NCBI GenBank assembly: GCA_964486685.1
Contig: CAZAOE010000032.1
Span: 1-7,925 of the forward strand
Source of the DNA: JAIOTH01 sp964486685
Lineage (GTDB): Bacteria > Patescibacteriota > Patescibacteriia > UBA1558 > S5-K13
Direction: 5' to 3'
DNA: 7,925 bases
Positions 1 through 7,018 of the stretch are shown piece after piece. The notes beneath the pieces were generated by a model, which saw only the letters and a list, made by a program, of their open reading frames with translations, had not been told where the DNA came from and did not search any database. Position 1 is the first letter of the stretch, and every line of letters begins with the position of its first letter. Both the position numbers and the translations under genes were made by a program.

Positions 1-81
1 TCAAAGCAACAAGGAGGGGTGTTACTAAGAACTACCGACGGACAAAAATCTAAATATAATCAATTTTCAATTGTATGTTAA

Positions 82-110
82 AGTATAGCAGATATATCAA
101 ACCCTGTCAA
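82..110 (-). promoter_or_regulatory. Strong leftward sigma70-type promoter
   Basis: On the minus strand a perfect -35 box TTGACA (110-105) is followed by exactly 17 nt and a -10 box TATACT (87-82), matching 11 of 12 consensus positions. Transcription should start near position 75 and run off the left edge. There is no ATG or GTG in the first 75 nt of the predicted transcript, and positions 1-48 are more G+C-rich (21 of 48) than the surrounding gap. The product is therefore either a structured RNA or a gene with a leader. The product itself cannot be identified from what is visible. Confidence 0.75.
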
Positions 111-113
111 GAG

Positions 114-140
114 TTTACAAATAAATCTAAAAGATATAAT
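114..140 (+). promoter_or_regulatory. Putative dprA promoter, divergent from the leftward promoter
   Basis: A perfect -10 box TATAAT lies at 135-140. The best -35 candidate is TTTACA at 114-119, with a short 15-nt spacer; a shifted, weaker hexamer at 112-117 would give 17 nt. A start near 147 would leave a leader of about 31 nt before the dprA ATG. The -35 lies 4 nt from the -35 of the leftward promoter, so the two are arranged back to back. Confidence 0.5.
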
Positions 141-159
141 ATCAAATTAAGAAAAAAGC

Positions 160-174
160 AATTAACAATTTAAT
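160..174 (+). repeat. AATTTAAC-type octamer repeat before the dprA start
   Basis: The sequence reads AATTAAC then AATTTAAT, followed by CAC and the ATG. The same arrangement occurs before folC, with 17 of 20 bases identical including the ATG and the same 3-nt distance from the last octamer to the start codon. No purine-rich ribosome binding site is present here. The repeat may therefore contribute to start selection, which is inference. Confidence 0.45.
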
Positions 175-177
175 CAC

Positions 178-1278
178 ATGAAAAGCGATTATGAAGTTTT
201 AGAGCTTTCTTTGGCTCAGCGCAAAATAATACTTGGTCTTTTTTTAATTCCTAAATTTGGATTTTATACTATCCTGAAACTTTTTAAAATTTTTCCAGAT
301 TGGGAAAAAATTTGGCGGGTTGGGTACCAAGATTTAAAAAAAAGTAATTTTTCGGAAAAATTTATTCAGCAATTTATTCATCATAAAAATAAAATTAATT
401 TAGATGAAGTTTGGAAACTTTATAAAAATATCCAGCTTATAACTTATTTTGATAAAAATTATCCTTGGTTATTAAAGCAAACCTATTCTCCTCCTTTAAT
501 TTTATTTGCTAAAGGGAATTTAGAATTATTAAAAAACAAAAATTTATTAAGTGTTATTGGCTCTCGCAAGTTTAGCCAATATGGAAAATCTATTGTCCAA
601 AATTTTGTAAAACTGATTGCGGAAAAGAATATCACCATAGTTTCTGGTTTAGCTATTGGCATAGATTCTTTAGCTCATGCCGCGGCCGTAGACACCAAGG
701 CATCCACCATTGCTGTTTTGGGTTCACCTATCAATCGAATCTATCCTCAATCCAATTTAAGATTAGCAGAAAAAATTATTCAAAAAGGATTATTAATTTC
801 TGAATTTCCTATTGGTTCTCCCCTGGCTAAAGAAAATTTTCCGAAAAGAAACCGAATTATCGCTGGTCTATCTCAAGCAACTTTAATCATTGAAGCCGCA
901 AAAAAATCTGGAACTCTAATTACTGCTCAATATGCTTTAAATGAAAATCGCGAAGTCCTGGCTATTCCTGGTTCAATATTTCAAAACAATTCTCAAGGCA
1001 CAAATAACTTAATTAAACAAGGAGCAAAAATTATTACCGAGATAAAAGATATTTTAGAAATATATAATATAACTGAAAATAAAAAACAAACCGCCCCTGA
1101 ACTAAAAAACAAAAACCATAAAATAATTTATAATTTATTAAAAAATGGCCCCTTAGATATTAATAAAATAATCTCCTTGAGTAAAATTGATCCTCCCATC
1201 ACAATTTCTTGTTTGACACAAATGGAATTATCGGGTTTAATTATAAATATTGGTAATCAAAACTACCAACTAAAATAA
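178..1278 (+). CDS. dprA: DNA-processing protein DprA
   Basis: DprA (Smf) binds incoming single-stranded DNA in the cytoplasm during natural transformation, protects it and loads RecA. The 366-residue protein has the usual layout: an N-terminal helical region (about 1-80), a Rossmann-like DprA core (about 90-295) and a C-terminal winged-helix region (about 310-366). Core signatures are visible: VIGSR (126-130), SGLAIGID (156-163), FPKRNRIIAGLS (221-232), EAAKKSGTLITA (239-250), PG at 264-265 and G-T-N-N-L-I-K-Q-G-A (274-283). Length is normal for the family. The ATG at 178 is the first in frame and lies downstream of a TATAAT box; no Shine-Dalgarno sequence is seen. The next gene starts 4 nt after the stop, so the two are probably cotranscribed. 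Its presence implies DNA uptake machinery elsewhere in the genome, which is inference. Confidence 0.95.
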   Translation: MKSDYEVLELSLAQRKIILGLFLIPKFGFYTILKLFKIFPDWEKIWRVGYQDLKKSNFSEKFIQQFIHHKNKINLDEVWKLYKNIQLITYFDKNYPWLLKQTYSPPLILFAKGNLELLKNKNLLSVIGSRKFSQYGKSIVQNFVKLIAEKNITIVSGLAIGIDSLAHAAAVDTKASTIAVLGSPINRIYPQSNLRLAEKIIQKGLLISEFPIGSPLAKENFPKRNRIIAGLSQATLIIEAAKKSGTLITAQYALNENREVLAIPGSIFQNNSQGTNNLIKQGAKIITEIKDILEIYNITENKKQTAPELKNKNHKIIYNLLKNGPLDINKIISLSKIDPPITISCLTQMELSGLIINIGNQNYQLK

Positions 1279-1282
1279 AAAC

Positions 1283-1927
1283 ATGGGGAAAAAAACAAAT
1301 ATACTATTAGGACTTTTTGTTACTTCTTTAATACTAGCCAATACCTTGGGTTCAAAAATAACTACCATCTTGGGTGTTAGGGTTTCTGTCGGCATCTTCT
1401 TTGTGCCTTTACTTTTTTTAATAACTGATATAATATCAGAAGTTCATGGATTTAAAAAAGCTCGAAATTTTTTTTGGATTTCGATTATGTCTATGATTTT
1501 CGCTTTAATAATGATGTATGTCTGCATCCAATTACCTGCTAATGAGACTTGGGGTAATCAAGAGGCCTATCAAAACATTTTTGGCAGTAGCATTCGCATG
1601 ACCATTGCTAGCATAATTGCCTTTTTGATCAGCCAATATCATGATATACTTTCTTTTGAGTTTTGGAAAAAGAAAACTAAGGGAAAATTTTTATGGCTGA
1701 GGAATAATTTTTCTACAATTGTTAGTCAATTATTAGACACTAGTATATTCATGTTTATTGCTTTTTATAAAATGACTCCTAAATTTACCATTCCTTTTAT
1801 CTTTTCTTTAATAATTCCTTATTGGTTATTTAAAATTGCTTTTGCTATTTTAGATACTCCGCTTTGTTATTTGGGCGTCAAATGGCTAAGAAAAAATAAA
1901 AAAATAAATCAACAATCTAACAATTAA
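1283..1927 (+). CDS. yhhQ: Queuosine precursor transporter, YhhQ/VUT family
   Basis: This 214-residue polytopic inner-membrane protein has about six hydrophobic segments (roughly 7-24, 35-52, 62-82, 103-122, 147-163 and 171-197). Family hallmarks are clear: an early Asn-rich segment L-A-N-T-L-G-S-K (18-25), TDIISEVHGFKKAR (48-61), the SSIRMTIASIIAFLISQ stretch (102-118) ending in HD (120-121), WLRNNFSTIVSQLLDT (138-153) and F..IAFYKM. Characterised members such as E. coli YhhQ import 7-deazaguanine precursors of queuosine (preQ0/preQ1); some homologues may carry queuine instead. The exact substrate cannot be read from sequence. It follows dprA by 4 nt with no ribosome binding site, suggesting it is translated from the dprA transcript. 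A queuine tRNA-ribosyltransferase would be expected elsewhere in the genome. The C-terminus is a short basic and polar tail. Confidence 0.9.
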   Translation: MGKKTNILLGLFVTSLILANTLGSKITTILGVRVSVGIFFVPLLFLITDIISEVHGFKKARNFFWISIMSMIFALIMMYVCIQLPANETWGNQEAYQNIFGSSIRMTIASIIAFLISQYHDILSFEFWKKKTKGKFLWLRNNFSTIVSQLLDTSIFMFIAFYKMTPKFTIPFIFSLIIPYWLFKIAFAILDTPLCYLGVKWLRKNKKINQQSNN

Positions 1928-1934
1928 ACTATTG

Positions 1935-1966
1935 CCCGCCATAATTTTAAATAAAATTAAGACGGG
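1935..1966. terminator. Long hairpin after yhhQ, possible terminator or palindromic repeat
   Basis: The outer arms CCCG (1935-1938) and CGGG (1963-1966) enclose a perfect 8-bp inverted repeat, TAATTTTA (1942-1949) and TAAAATTA (1952-1959), with a 2-nt loop. Two mismatches (C1939/A1962 and A1941/A1960) interrupt the stem between the arms. No T-run follows (the next bases are TTAAAC), so it is a weak intrinsic terminator at best. It could instead be a small dispersed palindromic repeat. Confidence 0.5.
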
Positions 1967-1996
1967 TTAAACAATTTAACCATTTAACAATTTAAA
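1965..1996 (+). repeat. Tandem 8-nt repeat just before folC
   Basis: Units GGTTAAAC, AATTTAAC, CATTTAAC and AATTTAAA run head to tail with an 8-nt period. The last unit ends 3 nt before the folC ATG, exactly as the related repeat does before dprA. Another AATTTAAC octamer closes the right end of the window (7918-7925). No Shine-Dalgarno sequence or clear -10 box is present in this gap, so the repeat is the main candidate for a start-associated signal. Slippage-generated simple sequence is the plain alternative. Confidence 0.6.
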
Positions 1997-1999
1997 TAC

Positions 2000-3289
2000 A
2001 TGTCTTATTCAAAATACAAAAAAGCCGTTAAATTTTTAGAATCTCTTAATAATATCCCCGGGATTAGTTATATGAATAAAAGAGAATCTAAAAAAATTAA
2101 AAAATATGACCGTTCTTTTTTTATTAAAAGATTAGAATATTTACTAAACTTGATAGACAACCCTGAAAAAAAATTAAAATATATCCATGTCGCTGGTACA
2201 GCTGGTAAGGGTAGCACAACCTGTGCTATTCATAATATTATCAAAAAAACCAAAAAAACCGTTGGTTCTTATTACTCTCCCCACACTACGACTCATATTG
2301 AAAGAATAAAAGTAAATAATAAATATATTACTCCTAACTCTTTTGCCAATATTGTAGAAAGCTTAAAAAAACCCTTAACCGAATGCGCTTTAAAAAGTCC
2401 TTATGGTGTTCCTTCGTACTTTGAGGTTTTTTTAACAATTGCCTTAATATATTTTGTACAAAGAAAATGTAATTGGGTTATTTTAGAAACTGGATTAGGT
2501 GGTAAAAATGATGCCACCAATATTATCAAAAAAACTAAATTCGCCATAATTACCAATGTCAATTATGACCATATGGAAATTTTAGGGGAAACTTTAAAAA
2601 AAATTGCTCAGGAAAAAATGGGTATTATCAAAAAAAATTGTACTTTCATCACTACTGAAACCCGCCCGCAATTATTAAAAATGTTTGCCCGAGAATGTAA
2701 AAATAAAAACGCAAAATTTATTAAATTAAAATACGAAGATAGTAATAATAAAAATAATATCATCGCTCAAAAAATAGGAGAAATATTTAAACTAAAGAAA
2801 AAAAGTATTCAAAATGCTATCAAAAACGCCAAGCTTCCCTGTAGATTTGAAACCATTCAGGTCTCACCCAAAATTATTATAGACGGTTCTCATAATCCTA
2901 TTAAAATAGAACGCTTAGTAGAAAATATTAAAACATTAAAATATAAAAACCTAATATTAATATTTGGCATGGTTTCTGATAAAGATTCTTTTAAATCATT
3001 AAAAGAAATAGCTCCCCTGGCCAAGCAGATTGTCTTTACCAGAAGTTTGGCCACTATTGGTGGCCGAAAAACTACTTCCTTATTAAAATTCAAAACTATA
3101 ATGAAAAAATTAAAATTAAAAACCAAAACAAATTATTTTTTAGATCCTTGGCAGGCCCTAAATTATTGCTTGTCAATATTGGAAAGTAAAGATTGTCTAG
3201 TTATTACTGGTTCAATGTATATTGTCGGAGACATTAGAAAGAAATGGATTAATGAAGAACAAATTTTAAACAATAGAAGAAGTTTTTAA
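2000..3289 (+). CDS. folC: Folylpolyglutamate/dihydrofolate synthase family protein (Mur ligase fold)
   Basis: FolC enzymes use ATP to add glutamate to folates (and, if bifunctional, to dihydropteroate) through an acyl-phosphate intermediate. Visible motifs in this 429-residue protein: P-loop HVAGTAGKGST (63-73), SPH (93-95) with E-R-I-K-V-N (101-106), ETGLGGKNDATN (163-174), TNVNYDHMEILGET (185-198) with IAQEKMGIIKK (202-212), R-F-E (282-284), DGSHNP (295-300) and FGMVSDKD (322-329). Length is normal. Two points differ from the usual pattern: the P-loop has Ala where most FolC proteins have Asn (GTNGKGS), and the central HQxxNA-type segment is not recognisable, replaced by an Asn/Lys-rich stretch (246-255). 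Mur-ligase identity is certain; folate as the actual substrate is inferred from the family. It lies 72 nt after yhhQ and 42 nt before topA. Confidence 0.88.
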   Translation: MSYSKYKKAVKFLESLNNIPGISYMNKRESKKIKKYDRSFFIKRLEYLLNLIDNPEKKLKYIHVAGTAGKGSTTCAIHNIIKKTKKTVGSYYSPHTTTHIERIKVNNKYITPNSFANIVESLKKPLTECALKSPYGVPSYFEVFLTIALIYFVQRKCNWVILETGLGGKNDATNIIKKTKFAIITNVNYDHMEILGETLKKIAQEKMGIIKKNCTFITTETRPQLLKMFARECKNKNAKFIKLKYEDSNNKNNIIAQKIGEIFKLKKKSIQNAIKNAKLPCRFETIQVSPKIIIDGSHNPIKIERLVENIKTLKYKNLILIFGMVSDKDSFKSLKEIAPLAKQIVFTRSLATIGGRKTTSLLKFKTIMKKLKLKTKTNYFLDPWQALNYCLSILESKDCLVITGSMYIVGDIRKKWINEEQILNNRRSF

Positions 3290-3331
3290 ATTAATTAACA
3301 CTCATAAATATTAATCATAATAAATTAAAAA

Positions 3332-5368
3332 ATGCCAACAAAATTAGTAATCGTAGAATCTCCTACTAAAGCAAAAACTATTCAAAAATTCTTAGACAAC
3401 TCTTATATTGTAGAGTCCTCTTTTGGGCACGTTCGAGACCTGCCTAAAACTCAACTAGGAGTTGATACGGAAAATAATTTTGAACCTAAATATGTAATTC
3501 CTAAAAATGCTCAAAAAAGAGTAAGTGGACTTAAATTTTTAGCTAAAAAAGCCGAAATAATTTATTTTGCCACTGACGAAGACCGCGAAGGAGAGGCTAT
3601 TTCCTGGCATTTAAATTATCTATTAAAACCTCAGAAACAATTTCGGATAGTATTTCATGAAATTACTAAAAATGCTATTTTAGAGGCCTTAAAAAATCCT
3701 CGCCAATTAGATGAAAATCTATTTAATGCTCAACAGGCCCGCAGAATCTTAGATAGAATAGTTGGCTATAAACTATCCCCTTTTTTATGGAAAAAAATAG
3801 CTAAGGGTTTATCTGCTGGTCGAGTACAGTCCGCAGCTTTAAGATTAATTTGTGAAAAAGAAACCGAAATTAGAAATTTTAAAAAAGATGAGTACTGGAC
3901 AATTGAAGCCGATTTTAAAAAAGATGAAAATAATAAAATTCACGCAGAATTAAAAAAAATTAATCAGCAAAAAATTAATAAATTAGATTTAAAATCTAAA
4001 AAGGAAGTTCAAAAAATCGCTGAAGATTTAGAAAAAAAAGATTATAAAATTATAGCCATAGAAAAAAAAGAAACTAAAAGAAACCCCTATCCTCCTTTTA
4101 AAACTTCTACCCTTCAACAAGCCGCTAATAATAGATTAGGTTTTAGCTCCAAACAAACCATGCTCTTAGCCCAACAACTTTATGAGGGCATAAAATTAGA
4201 AAAAGAAAATATCGGCCTAATTACTTATATGCGAACAGATTCTCTCAATTTGTCCGATAAATTTTTAGATGAGGCCGAAGAATATTTAAAAACAAACTTA
4301 GGGGAAAAATATATAAATAGAAAACAATTTAAAACCAAATCAAAAAATGCCCAAGAAGCTCACGAGGCCATTAGACCAACTAATGTATATAATAGCCCGG
4401 AACAAATTGAAAAATATCTCAAACCTCAACAATATAAACTTTATAAATTAATTTGGGAAAGGGCCTTGGCTAGTCAAATGACTCCCGCTAAACTAGAAAA
4501 AACAAGCATTACTATTGACGCCCATGATAATTCTTACACATTTTTAAGTAATGGAAATATAATCTTATTCGCTGGATTTTTAAAAATTTACCCTAGTAAA
4601 ATAGAAGAAAACATATTACCTCCTGTTAAAAAAGATGAAGAATTAAAAATAGAAAATATAAATCCTGAACAACATTTTACTGAACCTCCAGCTAGATATA
4701 CGGAAGCCAGTTTGATAAAAATTTTAGAAAAACTTGGCATCGGAAGACCTTCCACTTATGCTCCCACTATTTCAACTATTATGGCTAGAAAATATGTTGA
4801 AAAAGAAGCTAAAAAATTAACTCCCACAGAAATAGGAGAATTAACCAATAAAATTATAACCAAAAATTTTCCTAAAATAGTAGATTACGAATTTACTGCT
4901 CACATAGAAGAAGAATTAGATGAAATAGCTCGTGGAGAAAAAAAATGGCAACCTTTTATAAAAAAGTTCTATGAGCCCTTTAAAGAAAATCTTGAAAAAA
5001 AATATGAATCTGTTGAAAAAATAAATATCGATGAAAAAACTGATAAAATCTGTGAAAAATGTGGCAAACCAATGGTTATTAAATTAGGTCGCTTTGGAAA
5101 ATTTCTGGCCTGCACAGGATTCCCCGCATGTAAAAATACTAAAACTATCCTAGAAAAAATAAATATTAAATGCCCTAAATGTGAAAATGGACAAATAATT
5201 ATTAAAAGAACCAGAAAAAAAAGAATATTCTATGGCTGCAGTAATTACCCGCAATGCGATTTTGCTACTTGGAAAGAACCAACCGGAGAATTATGTGAAA
5301 AATGTGGTTCGCCAATGGTAAAAAGTGCTCAAGAAAAAATATACTGTTCTAATAAAGAATGTAAATAA
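3332..5368 (+). CDS. topA: DNA topoisomerase I (type IA)
   Basis: TopA relaxes negatively supercoiled DNA by transient single-strand cleavage. The 678-residue protein opens with the Toprim motif LVIVESPTKAKTI (5-17, catalytic Glu9) and the metal-binding TDEDREGEAI (81-90, D82/D84/E86). It then has SAGRVQS (161-167), the active-site tyrosine Y299 in GLITYMRTDS (295-304), and PPARYTEASLIKILEKLGIG (452-471) followed by RPSTYAPTIS. Three C-terminal zinc motifs are intact: C574/C577/C594/C600, C614/C617/C636/C642 and C655/C658/C672/C677. Length is close to the B. subtilis type and shorter than the E. coli type. The start is fixed by the Toprim motif beginning at residue 5. No ribosome binding site is present. 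It may be cotranscribed from upstream; a weak CATAAT (3316-3321) with TTAACA 15 nt before it could be a local promoter. A strong terminator follows the gene. Confidence 0.97.
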   Translation: MPTKLVIVESPTKAKTIQKFLDNSYIVESSFGHVRDLPKTQLGVDTENNFEPKYVIPKNAQKRVSGLKFLAKKAEIIYFATDEDREGEAISWHLNYLLKPQKQFRIVFHEITKNAILEALKNPRQLDENLFNAQQARRILDRIVGYKLSPFLWKKIAKGLSAGRVQSAALRLICEKETEIRNFKKDEYWTIEADFKKDENNKIHAELKKINQQKINKLDLKSKKEVQKIAEDLEKKDYKIIAIEKKETKRNPYPPFKTSTLQQAANNRLGFSSKQTMLLAQQLYEGIKLEKENIGLITYMRTDSLNLSDKFLDEAEEYLKTNLGEKYINRKQFKTKSKNAQEAHEAIRPTNVYNSPEQIEKYLKPQQYKLYKLIWERALASQMTPAKLEKTSITIDAHDNSYTFLSNGNIILFAGFLKIYPSKIEENILPPVKKDEELKIENINPEQHFTEPPARYTEASLIKILEKLGIGRPSTYAPTISTIMARKYVEKEAKKLTPTEIGELTNKIITKNFPKIVDYEFTAHIEEELDEIARGEKKWQPFIKKFYEPFKENLEKKYESVEKINIDEKTDKICEKCGKPMVIKLGRFGKFLACTGFPACKNTKTILEKINIKCPKCENGQIIIKRTRKKRIFYGCSNYPQCDFATWKEPTGELCEKCGSPMVKSAQEKIYCSNKECK

Positions 5369-5390
5369 TATTTATAAAATAATTATTTTT

Positions 5391-5415
5391 AACCCCGCTT
5401 TAGGCGGGGTTTATT
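5391..5415 (+). terminator. Intrinsic terminator after topA
   Basis: A perfect 8-bp stem, AACCCCGC (5391-5398) and GCGGGGTT (5404-5411), with a 5-nt loop TTTAG, followed by TATT. The trailing T-run is short but the stem is strongly G+C-rich in an A+T-rich gap. It separates the dprA-to-topA cluster from rel, and its end touches the -35 box of the rel promoter. Confidence 0.8.
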
Positions 5416-5443
5416 GTAAAAAAAATCGTTTTTCCTATATAAT
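5414..5443 (+). promoter_or_regulatory. rel promoter placing the start codon at or near +1
   Basis: A perfect -10 TATAAT (5438-5443) lies 18 nt after a -35-like TTGTAA (5414-5419, 4 of 6 matches). The ATG begins 6 nt after the -10 box, where transcription normally starts. The mRNA would then be leaderless or nearly so, consistent with the missing ribosome binding site. The same geometry occurs before the gene at 7367. Confidence 0.65.
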
Positions 5444-5449
5444 GAAAAT

Positions 5450-6994
5450 ATGAAAACCTTGGAAGACATTTTATACATTTTTAAAAAAAATCACCTTTTA
5501 TTAAAAAATAAAAAGGATTTTAATGATGATCTAAATAAAATCACTAAGGCCTGGGAATTTGCTTCTGTGGCCCATCAAAACCAAAAAAGATTAAGCGGAG
5601 AAGAATATATTATTCATCCCATAGAAACAGCCTATACTTTGGCAAAAATGGGCATGGATTCCAATACAATTGCCGCTGGGCTACTCCACGACATACCAGA
5701 GGAAACAAATTTTTCAATCAATGACATTAAAGAAGAGTTTGGCGTAGAAATAGCCAAATTAGTAGATGGGGTTACAAAAATAGGTAGGATAAAATATCGG
5801 GGCGTAGAAAGATATGCAGAAAATTTAAGAAAAATGTTTATAGCCATGTCTAAAGACATTCGAGTTATAATTATCAGATTTGCCGACCGCATCCATAATT
5901 TAAAAACCTTAGAACACCATCCTTCCCAAGAAAAACAAAACAGAATAGCTTTAGAGTCCTTAGAAATTTATGCCCCCATTGCTGGTCGATTAGGTATGTA
6001 TAAATTTAAAGGACAAATTGAAGATTTATCTTTCCCTTATGTCTATCCAGAAGAATATCAATGGACCCTGGATGAAATTCAAACCAATATTAAAAATCGA
6101 ACCGCCTCTCTAGAAAAAACAAAGAAAAAATTAATAAATTTATTAATAAAAAATAATTTAAAATTTATCAATGTCTATGGAAGACAAAAACATTTATATT
6201 CTTTATACACTAAACTTTTAAGAAAAGATAAGGATATTGGAAAAATATATGATTTAATAGCCCTAAGAGTTATAGCTAAATCAAAAAATGATTGTTATTC
6301 CATATTGGGTTTGATACATAATAATTGGCAACCCTTAAATGGTAGGGTTAAGGATTATATATCTCAACCCAAGCCCAATGCATATCAGTCGCTCCATACT
6401 ACAGTTTTTGATAAAAATAATAAACCAATAGAAATTCAAATTCGAACTTTAGAAATGGAGCAAGTGGCAGAATTTGGTATAACCGCCCATTGGAGATATA
6501 AAGAAAATAAAACAATTAATGATGAATATAAAAAATTTGCCTGGATATATGACTTAGTAAAATGGCAGAAAAAAATTAGAAATAATAAAGATTATTTAAA
6601 ATCTATAAAATTAAATACTGATATATTTAAATCTAGAATTTTTGTATTTACACCAAAAAATGACGTAATTGACCTGCCAGAAAGATCCACTCCTATAGAT
6701 TTTGCCTATCATATTCATACTGAAATAGGAAATAAATGTATTGGTGTAAAAATTAACGATAAAATGTCTAAATTAGATACAGAATTAAAAAACGGGGACC
6801 TGATAGAAATATTAACAGACAAAAACAGAAAAATACCTAATACTGATTGGTTAAATTTCGTTAAAACAAATACTGCCAAAGACAATATAAGAGCTGCCCT
6901 TTCTAAATCACAAAAAAATAACCTGCGAAAATTTAAACAAGGTGTTGTTAAAAAATTTAAAAAATATATTAATAAAAAAAATAAAAAAAGATAA
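5450..6994 (+). CDS. rel: RSH-family (p)ppGpp synthetase/hydrolase, short C-terminus
   Basis: RSH enzymes make and/or degrade the alarmone (p)ppGpp. The HD hydrolase domain (about 30-190) shows YIIHP (H56), LLHDIPEET (H80, D81, E84) and RFADRIHNL (D146, N150). The synthetase domain (about 235-350) shows YGRQKHLYSLYTK (243-255), YDLIALRVI (267-275), KDYISQPKPNAYQSLHTTV (301-319), EIQIRT (328-333) and AEFGITAHWRYK (340-351). A TGS domain (about 395-456) includes DFAYHIHTEIGN (417-428). The protein then stops at 514 residues with a Lys-rich tail, against roughly 700-750 for full-length Rel, so the zinc-finger and ACT/RRM regions are absent. In the hydrolase motif the usual Glu-Asp pair (HDxxED) is Glu-Glu (E84-E85). 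Synthetase residues look intact; hydrolase activity is uncertain. The ATG is 6 nt after a TATAAT box, which supports this start. Confidence 0.93.
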   Translation: MKTLEDILYIFKKNHLLLKNKKDFNDDLNKITKAWEFASVAHQNQKRLSGEEYIIHPIETAYTLAKMGMDSNTIAAGLLHDIPEETNFSINDIKEEFGVEIAKLVDGVTKIGRIKYRGVERYAENLRKMFIAMSKDIRVIIIRFADRIHNLKTLEHHPSQEKQNRIALESLEIYAPIAGRLGMYKFKGQIEDLSFPYVYPEEYQWTLDEIQTNIKNRTASLEKTKKKLINLLIKNNLKFINVYGRQKHLYSLYTKLLRKDKDIGKIYDLIALRVIAKSKNDCYSILGLIHNNWQPLNGRVKDYISQPKPNAYQSLHTTVFDKNNKPIEIQIRTLEMEQVAEFGITAHWRYKENKTINDEYKKFAWIYDLVKWQKKIRNNKDYLKSIKLNTDIFKSRIFVFTPKNDVIDLPERSTPIDFAYHIHTEIGNKCIGVKINDKMSKLDTELKNGDLIEILTDKNRKIPNTDWLNFVKTNTAKDNIRAALSKSQKNNLRKFKQGVVKKFKKYINKKNKKR

Positions 6995-7010
6995 AATACT
7001 TTATCTTTTT
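6985..7010. terminator. AT-rich terminator overlapping the rel stop codon, usable in both directions
   Basis: A perfect 11-bp inverted repeat, AAAAAGATAAA (6985-6995) and TTTATCTTTTT (7000-7010), with a 4-nt loop ATAC. The left arm contains the rel TAA stop (6992-6994). On the + strand it ends in five Ts inside the stem. On the - strand the hairpin ends in a run of seven Ts, so it can also end transcription of the tRNA gene coming from the right. Confidence 0.65.
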
Positions 7011-7018
7011 AAATTATC

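Noticed and set aside
11..21. AAGGAGG on the + strand next to a GTG, resembling a ribosome binding site
   Set aside because: The GTG at 19 is only 1 nt after the motif and the frame stops after 20 codons. The motif may simply be the complement of a minus-strand RNA.
1..81. Open + strand frame of 26 codons ending in TAA at 79-81, a possible 3' end of an upstream gene
   Set aside because: A 26-codon open run is not rare even at this base composition, I recognise no family in it, and it is overlapped by a near-consensus promoter facing the other way.
162..192. TTAACA before dprA as a -35 box, by analogy with TTGTCA before the 7367 gene
   Set aside because: The matching -10 would fall inside the dprA coding region with a poor hexamer, and no usable downstream Met is near. 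The TATAAT at 135-140 is a better choice.
2890..3126. Minus-strand open frame inside folC
   Set aside because: It is antisense to well-conserved FolC motifs including DGSHNP and FGMVSDKD, with no start signal and no recognisable product.
5632..5892. Minus-strand open frame inside rel
   Set aside because: It is the shadow of the HD domain coding sequence; nothing supports expression.
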